From NCBI GenBank assembly GCA_964577365.1, contig CAZNYP010000003.1, positions 1 to 64,000 on the forward strand: 64,000 nt of DNA, read 5' to 3'. Position 1 is the first letter of the stretch. Each line of letters opens with the position of its first letter. The notes under the pieces are model-generated. The model was not told the DNA's origin and made no database searches. It saw only the letters and a program-made list of their open reading frames with translations. Source of the DNA: JAGOVB01 sp964577365 (GTDB lineage Bacteria > Patescibacteriota > Minisyncoccia > Phycocordibacterales > PALSA-1337). Below, in pieces: positions 48,505 through 56,818 of the stretch. Both the position numbers and the translations under genes were made by a program.

Positions 48505-50265
48505 CTAACGTATTTCCCACCCTTTTGCCTTCAAAGCGTCGTACACAGCCTGTAACGGGGTGTTTATTTCCTCCTCAGTAAGTGTCTTGTCACTCGCCTG
48601 AAATACCATACGAAATGCCATCGAGGTCTTGCCTTCTTTTTTAAATAGATCAAAAAGTCGTAGTCGCACGCAGTACTTCCCTGCATTGGTTTCGATTATC
48701 TTTCGAACTTCTTGTTCGGTAATCGTATCAGGTACGAATAGCGCCACATCGCGTACTGCAAATGGATATGGAGAAATAGGGACGTATTTTACGTTTGAAG
48801 ATTTTGAAAAATTGTAAAGCCCGGTGACCTCGGTCGGGATAGTGAGTCGTACTTCACCCCATGCAGTATTATCTTTTGTTTCTATTTCTGGCACCGTAAA
48901 GCCGAGTTCTGCAAATACTTTCTTTAATTCATCTACTGGTTTATTTGCCTTTTTAGTAGAACCGACAGCGAGACCGAGATGAAAATGTTCCCCATCAGCA
49001 TCGAACACCTTTCCGATTTCAAACTGCTTGATCACTTCCATTTCGAGAAGATCAGCATTGCGAGTGTTTTGGAGGATACTGGTTTCTAAATGGTGGAGTA
49101 GTGTCTCTCGTAAAAAGGCACGGTCTTTTGCGACAGGATATGCGGTCTCGTAGTGACCCTTTTTGCCAAGGGTGTAGAGGATGGTTTCCGAATACCCTTT
49201 TTCGACGAGTGAATCCTTTAATGTCTCAATATAGTAAAACTGTGGGTGCACAGGTAGTGCCGGTGTTTTTGCAGGAAGTTTCGCGGGGATATTTTCGTAT
49301 CCATAGAGTCGTCCGACTTCCTCCACAAAATCCTCAGGAATTTTGAGATCGAGGCGATACAGAGGCGGAGTGAGTTTCCAATTGTCATTTTTAATTTTCA
49401 AAAGTGAAAGAAACTCCTCGATTTTCTGTTCTGGGATATCTACGCCGAGTCGTGCAGAGATGATTTTAGGATCGATGGTGACACTCCACTGTGTGGCTGG
49501 ATGTGGATATACGTCGACAATATCCCCATATTCACCGTCTATAAGGCTCGAGAGCATGTGCATAGCCTCGATTGCGATACTTGGTGATATATCGTTTTCA
49601 AACCGTTTGCTCGAGTCGTTTTTGATCCCCACCTGGTTTGATGCGCGGCGAACGTGCGCTGCATCGAAATGCGCTGATTCGAGAATGATGTTTCGAGTAG
49701 TATCAGTCACCTTTGCACGATCTCCTCCTTTTATTCCAGCGATCGCAAGTGGTCCCTGATCATCTGCAATGACCATGATGGTGGGATTGAGCGTGATATC
49801 TTTTCCATCGAGCGTAAGGATATGCTCATCTTCTTTTGCGGGGCGCACGGTGATGCCGCCCACTATTTTATCTGCATCAAACGCATGTGTCGGCTGACCA
49901 GTGACGAACATGACATTGTTGGTGATCTCGACAACGTTTTTTGTTGTTATATTTTTTATGAGACGTCCGACATAACGATTGCACTTGTCTGACTTTATAG
50001 TAACTGAAACTTTTTCTCCATTTCCCTTTTTCTCTTCATATACTTTTTGAGTCCACGGTAGCCCAGTCATCGCAGATACTTCGTAGGCGATCCCATTCCA
50101 TGAGAGTGCATAGTGCGCGCGATCTGGGAGGACTTTGAGGTCGATTTCATCACCCTCTATCCCTTCTACTTCAAATGCGCGGAATGTAAAAAGCTCCGCT
50201 AGTTTTTCTATCGGTGGGAGTTGATCATTGAATTGTGACTGAAGCCAAGAGTAAGGGATTTTCAT
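48505..50265 (-). CDS. pheT: Phenylalanyl-tRNA synthetase beta subunit, reduced
   Basis: 586 residues against about 800 in most bacteria. The EMAP-like tRNA-binding domain is absent, and part of the B1 region is cut: YVGRLIKNITTK runs directly into NVVEITNNVMFVTGQPTHAF. B3/B4 editing-domain motifs (QPTHAFDADKI, SKRFENDISPS) and the catalytic-like and FDX-ACB ends (YPFAVRDVALFVPDTITEQE) remain. It partners pheS immediately upstream (1 nt). Confidence 0.93.
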   Translation of the reverse strand: MKIPYSWLQSQFNDQLPPIEKLAELFTFRAFEVEGIEGDEIDLKVLPDRAHYALSWNGIAYEVSAMTGLPWTQKVYEEKKGNGEKVSVTIKSDKCNRYVGRLIKNITTKNVVEITNNVMFVTGQPTHAFDADKIVGGITVRPAKEDEHILTLDGKDITLNPTIMVIADDQGPLAIAGIKGGDRAKVTDTTRNIILESAHFDAAHVRRASNQVGIKNDSSKRFENDISPSIAIEAMHMLSSLIDGEYGDIVDVYPHPATQWSVTIDPKIISARLGVDIPEQKIEEFLSLLKIKNDNWKLTPPLYRLDLKIPEDFVEEVGRLYGYENIPAKLPAKTPALPVHPQFYYIETLKDSLVEKGYSETILYTLGKKGHYETAYPVAKDRAFLRETLLHHLETSILQNTRNADLLEMEVIKQFEIGKVFDADGEHFHLGLAVGSTKKANKPVDELKKVFAELGFTVPEIETKDNTAWGEVRLTIPTEVTGLYNFSKSSNVKYVPISPYPFAVRDVALFVPDTITEQEVRKIIETNAGKYCVRLRLFDLFKKEGKTSMAFRMVFQASDKTLTEEEINTPLQAVYDALKAKGWEIR

Positions 50266-50266
50266 T

Positions 50267-50956
50267 TTAGAATTGGTTTACAAAACGGAGATCTCCGGTG
50301 TAGAGATGACGAATATCATCGACGCCGTATTTGAGCATGAGCAATCGATCGAGACCGAAGGCAAAAGCAAATCCATTCCACTCTTTTGGATCGAGATTTA
50401 CTGCACGCAATACATTTGGATGGACCATACCAGCCCCTCCTACTTCGAGCCACTTGTCTTTCCACTTCATGTCTACCTCCACTGCTGGTTCGACGAATGG
50501 GAAATAACTCGGTCGAAAACGGATAGTGACGTCATCACCAAAAATCTTTTTCAATACATTTTCTAAAGTCCCTTTCAATTCTGAGAGAGTTGCGGTTTTG
50601 TCTACCAGCAATCCTTCGATCTGATAAAACTGGACTTCGTGAGTAGTGTCAGTTGCCTCGTTTCGGTATACTTTTCCTGGAGCGATGATACGGAATGGCG
50701 GTTTGTTCTGTTCCATAAAGCGGATCTGGATCGCAGATGTCTGTGTGGTGAGGAGATTTCGATCAGCGCCTTTTATCCAAAATGTATCCTGCATATCACG
50801 AGATGGGTGATCCTTTGGGATATTTAATGCATCAAAGTTGTAGTGTTCCTTTTCGAGCTCGGGACCACTCGCCACCGCAAAACCCAAATCATCAAAAATC
50901 TGTACGATCTCTCGAATGAGCTGTGTAGCGGGATGTAGGTGACCCTTTTTATTCAT
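50267..50956 (-). CDS. pheS: Phenylalanyl-tRNA synthetase alpha subunit, truncated N-terminus
   Basis: 229 residues against about 330-350 usually. The catalytic core is complete: HPATQLIREIVQIFDDLGF, FNFDALNIPKDHPSRDMQDTF in near-canonical form, TSAIQIRFM, GKVYRNEATDTTHEVQFYQIEG, FRPSYFPFVEPAVEVDM and AFGLDRLLMLKYGVDDIR. The N-terminal coiled coil that grips tRNA is missing. TATAAT (complement near 50964-50969) 7 nt before ATG 50956 shows this is the true start. Confidence 0.94.
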   Translation of the reverse strand: MNKKGHLHPATQLIREIVQIFDDLGFAVASGPELEKEHYNFDALNIPKDHPSRDMQDTFWIKGADRNLLTTQTSAIQIRFMEQNKPPFRIIAPGKVYRNEATDTTHEVQFYQIEGLLVDKTATLSELKGTLENVLKKIFGDDVTIRFRPSYFPFVEPAVEVDMKWKDKWLEVGGAGMVHPNVLRAVNLDPKEWNGFAFAFGLDRLLMLKYGVDDIRHLYTGDLRFVNQF

Positions 50957-50984
50957 AGAGATAATTATACACAGGTCTTTACTT

Positions 50985-51060
50985 TGGAGCCACCTGTCAG
51001 GCTTGAACTGACGACCTGCCGTTTACAAAACGGCTGCTCTACCAACTGAGCTAAGGTGGC
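50985..51060 (-). tRNA. tRNA-Thr (anticodon TGT), CCA encoded
   Basis: 76 nt in minus orientation: acceptor GCCACCT/AGGTGGC, D arm TAGCTCAGTTGGTAGAGCA, anticodon stem CCGTT/AACGG around TTTTGTAAA with anticodon TGT, T loop GTTCAAGCC, discriminator T and encoded CCA. It lies in the 116-bp gap between the 51074 gene and pheS. Confidence 0.96.
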
Positions 51061-51073
51061 AATACTCTAAGAT

Positions 51074-51445
51074 TTAGAGTGAATCTACTCTATCATGATC
51101 TTTGATTCTTTTCAAAAATAGGCTCGCACCAGGACCATTTTTATCTACATGCTTGCCCGAGACGATGTCGACGATCTTCTTTGAATATGAACGATTTTGG
51201 ATATAGATAAAAGCCTTGCGGAGCAGGTATATCGCATACGCGATGAGCCAGCCGACAACACGTGCAACATTGTCACGATTTACTTTTTGCACGACACCTG
51301 CACCCGTGCGAACATGCTCATTTGTATAGTTCGTGACATGTGAGATAAATGTCTTTCGTCCAGTCGCAAGCTCAAAGTGCTTGTGCCCGATGAGAGCGAC
51401 GATACCGAGTCCAGCACATAGAAAGACGATTAGTGTAATACTCAT
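51074..51445 (-). CDS. Small membrane protein downstream of tsf
   Basis: 123 residues, N-terminal membrane helix (3-20), a basic stretch and a second hydrophobic segment (about 65-85; VVGWLIAYAIYLLRKAFIYI). Not recognised. Its ATG overlaps the TAA of tsf (TAATG), so it is translated with rpsB-tsf. The adjacency suggests a shared growth-linked expression but not a ribosomal role. Confidence 0.75.
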   Translation of the reverse strand: MSITLIVFLCAGLGIVALIGHKHFELATGRKTFISHVTNYTNEHVRTGAGVVQKVNRDNVARVVGWLIAYAIYLLRKAFIYIQNRSYSKKIVDIVSGKHVDKNGPGASLFLKRIKDHDRVDSL

Positions 51446-52032
51446 TATTTCTCGAGCACCTTGAACCGTGAGAAGCGTGCTACAGCGATCTTTTCACCAA
51501 ACTTTTGCATTGCAGCATCGATGAGTCCTGCGATGGTCATCTCTGGATTTTTGATGAATGGCTGATTCATGAGGACCTGCTCACTGAAATAGGTATCGAG
51601 TTTTCCTGCGAGGATCTTTTCCTGCATTTCCTTTGGCTTGTCTTTTACCTCTGCGGCAAAAACCTCGGCAGCGGTAGCGCGAGTCTTTTCGTCGATTTCT
51701 TCTTTTGTGATGAACTGAGGATTTGAAGCAGCGACATGCATAGCGATGTCTCGAGCAAGTGTCTTGAACTCATCGTTTCCAGAAACAAAGTCTGTTTCTG
51801 AGACGAGCTCGACCATAGCGGCCACACTGCCATTTGCATGGATGTATGCCTGTACTACACCCGCAGCAAATGTACGATCTGCCTTTTTAGCTGATAATTC
51901 CCCACTCTTTTTTCGAAGGATAACGAGCGCTTTTTCCATGTCACCCCCAGCTTCTTCGAGAGCTTTTTTACATTGAATAACTGCTACACCGGTGCGGTCT
52001 CGCAATTCTTTGATTTGTTCTGTTGTAATCAT
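51445..52032 (-). CDS. tsf: Elongation factor Ts, short form
   Basis: 195 residues: UBA domain (IKELRDRTGVAVIQCKKALE), TDFVSGNDEFKTLARDIAMH and KILAGKLDTYFSEQVLMNQP. About 90 residues shorter than E. coli EF-Ts because one core subdomain is absent, as in other reduced genomes. It exchanges GDP on EF-Tu. Second gene after rpsB. Confidence 0.96.
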   Translation of the reverse strand: MITTEQIKELRDRTGVAVIQCKKALEEAGGDMEKALVILRKKSGELSAKKADRTFAAGVVQAYIHANGSVAAMVELVSETDFVSGNDEFKTLARDIAMHVAASNPQFITKEEIDEKTRATAAEVFAAEVKDKPKEMQEKILAGKLDTYFSEQVLMNQPFIKNPEMTIAGLIDAAMQKFGEKIAVARFSRFKVLEK

Positions 52033-52041
52033 ATTGGTATA

Positions 52042-52740
52042 TTATACCGTCTTTTTACCTTCTTCGTAAGCCTTTACGACACTAGAGAGGAAGTATTCGA
52101 TACTCGTCTTTGAAGAGTCGTTCCCGATGATAGGGTGCTCGACTTCTTTCATATCACAGTCAGAACCAAGGAGAGCGATCACTGGGATACCCATATCCTG
52201 AGCTTCTTTTACTGCAATCTTTTCGCGCTTTGCATCGACTACAAACATAGCCTTTGGAAGCTCTTTCATAGAGACAATACCACCGAACATGATCTCGAGA
52301 TTTGCGATCTCACGATCGATCAAAAGTCGCTCTTTCTTTGTGTATTTGATGAGTTCGCCTTTTTCCTTTTCTGACTGGAGTCGTTCGTATTTTTCGATTC
52401 GCTTTCGGATCTCTTTAAAGTTAGTAAGGGCACCTCCGATCCATCGTCCATCTACAAACGGCATAGCGAGAGCGAGTCCAGCATTTGCTACTGCCTTTCG
52501 GGCCTCACTTTTGCCTCCGACGAATAGGATGGTCTTGTTGTCCTTTGCGAGAGTCTTTATGAATTCGAGGGCTGATGCAAAGAGCTCTGAAGTCTTTTCG
52601 AGATCAAAGAGTTCTACCTTGTTTTTTGTACCAAAAATGTATTCTGAAACTGATGGGTGACGTCGTGAACGTGAGTAGGCAAAGTGCGCACCTGCCTTGA
52701 ACATGTTGTCGATATGAATGTTTGCTTTTTTGTCTGTCAT
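52042..52740 (-). CDS. rpsB: 30S ribosomal protein uS2
   Basis: 232 residues from ATG 52740: MFKAGAHFAYSRSRRHPSVS, TILFVGGKSEARKAVANAG, DGRWIGGALTNFKEIRKRI and ALLGSDCDMKEVEHPIIGND. A longer frame to 52791 overlaps the promoter (TTGCAA, 17 bp, TATATT at the complement of 52753-52781), so it is rejected. Inverted arms GGGAAAT/ATTTCCC (52749-52755, 52783-52789) flank that promoter. Confidence 0.96.
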   Translation of the reverse strand: MTDKKANIHIDNMFKAGAHFAYSRSRRHPSVSEYIFGTKNKVELFDLEKTSELFASALEFIKTLAKDNKTILFVGGKSEARKAVANAGLALAMPFVDGRWIGGALTNFKEIRKRIEKYERLQSEKEKGELIKYTKKERLLIDREIANLEIMFGGIVSMKELPKAMFVVDAKREKIAVKEAQDMGIPVIALLGSDCDMKEVEHPIIGNDSSKTSIEYFLSSVVKAYEEGKKTV

Positions 52741-52791
52741 AGTTGTCTGGGAAATATACCAAAAATCCTTTAAAATTGCAACATTTCCCAC

Positions 52792-55548
52792 TTAGAACAA
52801 GAGATCCCACAGAGCTCTAAATACGTTTGCCCCTGCTGGTTTTTTAATGTATAGTCCCTTGAAGTTACTCTGACCATTCTCGTTGAATACATAGACGTAA
52901 TACCATCCTGGCTGCCACGCACCTACTTTGAAGGTTAGTTTTGTCCCCCCGTCAGTCGCGTTTGCGTCTACCGACCACTGGTTGCCTTTTAGTGTATCTA
53001 TATAGATCGAGTTTCCAGAGCTGGTGAAGTTGCTTCCCATAATGGTGATTGTATCTCCAGTTGAGGCCGAAGTACGACTAATCGAGCTGACTTCGGGAGT
53101 TACACCTCCAAAGCTCTCATAGAAGGTCTGACCATTTATGGTGGTAGGACTGAGTGGTGAGTTTGGTATGTCTTGCTTAGGAATTGCTGGAGTTTTTGGA
53201 GGGGTAACAACTGGCGGAGTAACTTCGCGAGCATTCACCATAAAGTTTCCATCACTAGAATCTGTCAACGCTCCCGCAGTGATAATTATCTTGTAAGTAC
53301 CTGGAGTCTGAACCACAACGTTCGCGAGACCGTTTTTAAATGATGGTGTGGCAAGTGTATGGAGCACTGTTCCGTTTGTGTAGGCGAGACTGATTGCTAC
53401 TTTGTCTATATTTTTTGCATTTGATGTCCAACGCACTGGAATATTTTCACCTGATTTGAAACTTTCTCCACCGTTTGGAGTAGTGAGTGTCAAAGTTGGA
53501 GTAAGTGGTGTAGGAGTTGCGGGTGTTACATCGTTACTGATAGTAAAAGGTTTATCTGAAGTATCCCAAGTTCTAATCGGTGTTTCTTTTATTGTTACAC
53601 CAACAGTATTCTTTATTCCGCTCGCACTAGCTGGTATCTTCCAAGCAAATGTACCCGCAGATGCCAAAGCCTCTCCGATAACAATTGAATTGACTCCATC
53701 AGGAACATGAGTAAGTGTAACTTTAGTTGCTGAATAAATACCTACTGCAGTCCAGTTTATATTTATGACTTGGCCAGGTGCAAATGTCTCACCTCCATTA
53801 GGAGATGTAACTATAATTGATGTGCCTTGATCTGTAGTATCGGCAATAAAAGCAGATCTCACACTAAACATTCTACTCGATGCTGAATTCGTACCTGCAG
53901 CAACGCGAACCGTGTAACTTGCACTACGCATCACTGGGACCTTGAACTGTGCATAACCATTTTTAAACGGCGCGGTACCTAGTATAGCGACCTCTCTATT
54001 CGAGGTATCCATAATACTGACAGTTACAGTATCAATATTTTTTGCCTGGGAACTCCAACGAACAGTAATATTATCACCTGAACTATAAACCTCTCCAGGA
54101 GTTGGGGCGGTAACAATCAGATCAATAACTGGGTTTGGTACGATAGTGATTTCCCTTTTAGCAAGTTCGTATTTTGCTATTCTCTTATTTTTATCAGCAA
54201 GATGCACAATAGGCACAATAACAACTGGTTCTTTGACCACAGCAGAGTCGTACCAGACACTCAAATTTAATTTGAAAGAGGTGCCTGAGTAGTCACGCCA
54301 TACATCCCTATTACAATATTCTTGCCCTAGTTCATCTTCGATTGTGAGAGTTGGGGTCGATTTACAATCGATACGGAATCCCGCAGCACTAGTATTAAAA
54401 GCTGTTTTGAGATCAAACTGCAAAGTTCTATCTGTTCCCGATATGGTTTCTTTGTTTGCTACAAATGATACATCAATTTTTTCGACATCCAACAATGGAG
54501 CTAATTTTGCTCGTGTGGCCACATCAGTCTTTCCAGTCTGAGCGATTCCTACCTTTGCTTGAAAAGCTTTGAGCGCAGCCTCTGTCTCACTTGTGAACCT
54601 GTCCACAATTACGGGAAGGCTCTGTGTGTAATCATATCGCTGTAAAAATCTATTGAGTGAGCCGATTTGTACGGAATCATTTGAATTTAAACCGAATTCA
54701 GAATCTATTCTTCTGAAAAACTTCATATCCTTGATTACAGTCTCACAGCCGACTTCCATTTGCCAGCCTCCATTTGGCCTAGAGAAAGAAAGGGGCTGAC
54801 AAAAGTCTTTGAGGCCAGCAACCAGGGCAACCCTGTCAACAATAGAAGTATACCGATTGGTCATTTCCTCCTTTGTGAAACTCCTAACAGCACTCGCAGG
54901 TATGGTGAATTCTAACGTACTAGCTCCATTTATAGCTTTATGAACAGTATACTTATCACTCACGATGACATTAGAGTATCTGTCGTTTGAATAATTGTAT
55001 ATTCTGATGTAAACATTCCCCCCTTTGTACTGTGGGAGATTTTTGAGGCTAGGGTTGATATTTAGTTTAACTTTTATATCCTCATTAAGAGCGAGAGTAT
55101 CACCAATAGACAGTACCTGACCGGTAGCAGATACTGACTCAGCACTTCCTGTGATCAACGGCTCTCCTTTCACTAATTTTACAAAAACTGTATCACACTT
55201 TTTCGCAGCATCACACACTTTTATATCACTTGTTCGTTTTGGATACTCGTCATTCACCATCGTACCGACGTTTATGTTGTAAGGGACAAAGATGGTACAC
55301 GATGAACCAGAACAATTGAATGTTTTTGTCCAGTGCGTAAAATGGTCATTCCGCAAGAAACTCTTGAGCGTCACAACCGCAGTAACATTTCCACTACCAC
55401 CATTAAAGTTAACTGTATTATTTTCCCCAACTTTTAGTGTTACAACTCCATCACTTATTATTTTGAGACCGCTTGTTTGTGCAAAACTAAATGTCGGCAC
55501 CAATAAGACTAATAAGGTGAGTAAAGTGGGAAATAAATATTTATTCAT
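52792..55548 (-). CDS. Large secreted protein: PG-binding-like, repeated Ig-like and IPT/TIG domains
   Basis: 918 residues. Signal peptide KYLFPTLLTLLVLLVPTFSF. Residues about 300-345 (IGSLNRFLQRYD, TSETEAALKAFQAKVG, GKTDVATRAKL) match a peptidoglycan-binding fold. From about 480 come three repeats of the type TVTAPTPGEVYSSGDNITVRW, TSPNGGETFAPGQVININW and TTPNGGESFKSGENIPVRW, as in Kre9/KNH-like domains, then an IPT/TIG domain (VSSISRTSASTGDTITIMGS). Probably a surface adhesin or cell-wall protein. TATAAT 6 nt before the ATG. Confidence 0.88.
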   Translation of the reverse strand: MNKYLFPTLLTLLVLLVPTFSFAQTSGLKIISDGVVTLKVGENNTVNFNGGSGNVTAVVTLKSFLRNDHFTHWTKTFNCSGSSCTIFVPYNINVGTMVNDEYPKRTSDIKVCDAAKKCDTVFVKLVKGEPLITGSAESVSATGQVLSIGDTLALNEDIKVKLNINPSLKNLPQYKGGNVYIRIYNYSNDRYSNVIVSDKYTVHKAINGASTLEFTIPASAVRSFTKEEMTNRYTSIVDRVALVAGLKDFCQPLSFSRPNGGWQMEVGCETVIKDMKFFRRIDSEFGLNSNDSVQIGSLNRFLQRYDYTQSLPVIVDRFTSETEAALKAFQAKVGIAQTGKTDVATRAKLAPLLDVEKIDVSFVANKETISGTDRTLQFDLKTAFNTSAAGFRIDCKSTPTLTIEDELGQEYCNRDVWRDYSGTSFKLNLSVWYDSAVVKEPVVIVPIVHLADKNKRIAKYELAKREITIVPNPVIDLIVTAPTPGEVYSSGDNITVRWSSQAKNIDTVTVSIMDTSNREVAILGTAPFKNGYAQFKVPVMRSASYTVRVAAGTNSASSRMFSVRSAFIADTTDQGTSIIVTSPNGGETFAPGQVININWTAVGIYSATKVTLTHVPDGVNSIVIGEALASAGTFAWKIPASASGIKNTVGVTIKETPIRTWDTSDKPFTISNDVTPATPTPLTPTLTLTTPNGGESFKSGENIPVRWTSNAKNIDKVAISLAYTNGTVLHTLATPSFKNGLANVVVQTPGTYKIIITAGALTDSSDGNFMVNAREVTPPVVTPPKTPAIPKQDIPNSPLSPTTINGQTFYESFGGVTPEVSSISRTSASTGDTITIMGSNFTSSGNSIYIDTLKGNQWSVDANATDGGTKLTFKVGAWQPGWYYVYVFNENGQSNFKGLYIKKPAGANVFRALWDLLF

Positions 55549-55600
55549 AAATAAATTATAGCACTGTCAAGTTCCCTGGGGAATTTTGACTGTGGATAAC

Positions 55601-56518
55601 TTATACTTTGGGAGTATTCAAAGCCTCGAGCATTTTATCAAGTCTGCCAGCCATGATACCTTCGATTCCGTGCCATGATTCATTGATACGGTGATCGGTC
55701 ACTCGGTCCTGTGGAAAGTTATAGGTACGGATCTTTTCTGAACGATCAGCGGTGCCGATCTGGTCCTTGCGGTTCGCGCTGAACTTTTTTGCCTCCTCTT
55801 CTTCCTTTAGAGCCTGGAGCTTTGCAACGAGGATACTCATCGCAGTCTCGCGGTTCTTTGCCTGAGAGCGCTCAGCGGTAGCGCGAACAAATATACCAGT
55901 CGGCTTGTGGATGAGTCGGACAGCAGTCTCCACCTTGTTGACGTTTTGCCCACCTTTTCCACCAGCACGAGAAAATTCCATCTCTATATCAGTTGGAGGG
56001 ATTTCGATCTTTGTTTTCTTTCGGATCGGAAGGATCGCGACAGATGCGGTCGAGGTATGGATGCGTCCCATTTTTTCTGTAGCAGGAACTCGTTGTACAC
56101 GGTGCACCCCTGTCTCATAGCGGAGCTTTTCATACACTCCGAGACCCTTTATCTCGACGGTGAGGTCGTCCATCGGTCGCACTCCCCATCCCTGTGACTC
56201 TGCATAGCGGCTATACATCTCGACGAGCTCGGTTGCAAATATGTTTGCCTCATCTCCCCCGGCTCCGGCACGTGCTTCGAGGATGACTTCATTTGGAAGC
56301 TCTTCTTCTTTGTTTTCAGCGTCGATGATATCCTGCATCTGCTTTTCGAGACCTTTCTTTTGTTCTTCGATGGCTTTCATATCGGCCTCGGCCATTTCTT
56401 TCATGCTGGGATCAGCCATCAACGTCAAAATCTCCTTTTCTTGTACAAGGAGTTTTTGATACATTTCAACGAGGAATTGAGTTTTGTGGTTTTCCTTGAA
56501 AGGAGTGAGGTCAAACAT
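55601..56518 (-). CDS. prfA: Peptide chain release factor 1
   Basis: 305 residues. Peptide anticodon PAT in VHRVQRVPATEKMGRIHTS and the GGQ motif SRAGGKGGQNVNKVETAVR are both present. It reads UAA and UAG; UGA stops in this window imply RF2 elsewhere. The N-terminal domain is shorter than in E. coli. It starts 4 nt after rpmE and is co-transcribed. Confidence 0.96.
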   Translation of the reverse strand: MFDLTPFKENHKTQFLVEMYQKLLVQEKEILTLMADPSMKEMAEADMKAIEEQKKGLEKQMQDIIDAENKEEELPNEVILEARAGAGGDEANIFATELVEMYSRYAESQGWGVRPMDDLTVEIKGLGVYEKLRYETGVHRVQRVPATEKMGRIHTSTASVAILPIRKKTKIEIPPTDIEMEFSRAGGKGGQNVNKVETAVRLIHKPTGIFVRATAERSQAKNRETAMSILVAKLQALKEEEEAKKFSANRKDQIGTADRSEKIRTYNFPQDRVTDHRINESWHGIEGIMAGRLDKMLEALNTPKV

Positions 56519-56521
56519 TAT

Positions 56522-56788
56522 TTACGCCTTTTTCTTGGCGGTTTGTTTGCTCTGGCGTGTCTTGAACTTTTCTACACGTCCTGCAGCGTCCATAACCTTT
56601 TCATCACCTGTATAGAATGGGTGTGAAGCAGAGGTGATTTCTACGTGAAATACTGGGTATTCTTTTCCATCAGAGTATTTTGCAGTTTCCTTTGTCTTTA
56701 CTGTTGAAGATACGAGAAATTGAGCTCCATTTGAATTGTCATGGAAGATAACTGGGCGGTGATCCTGTGGATGAATGTCTTTTTTCAT
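56522..56788 (-). CDS. rpmE2: 50S ribosomal protein bL31 type B
   Basis: 88 residues: MKKDIHPQDHRPVIFHDNSN, EYPVFHVEITSASHPFYTGD with a Lys-rich tail. The zinc-binding Cys residues of type A bL31 are absent. TATAGT (complement near 56796-56801) is 7 nt before the ATG. It leads the prfA operon. Confidence 0.95.
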   Translation of the reverse strand: MKKDIHPQDHRPVIFHDNSNGAQFLVSSTVKTKETAKYSDGKEYPVFHVEITSASHPFYTGDEKVMDAAGRVEKFKTRQSKQTAKKKA

Positions 56789-56818
56789 ACGAGAGACTAT
56801 ACCAGAAAAGCGGTATTT

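Noticed and set aside
55591..55599. Replication origin at a perfect DnaA box (TTATCCACA on the minus strand)
   Set aside because: A single box after prfA, no cluster, no dnaA or dnaN nearby and no clear AT-rich unwinding element.
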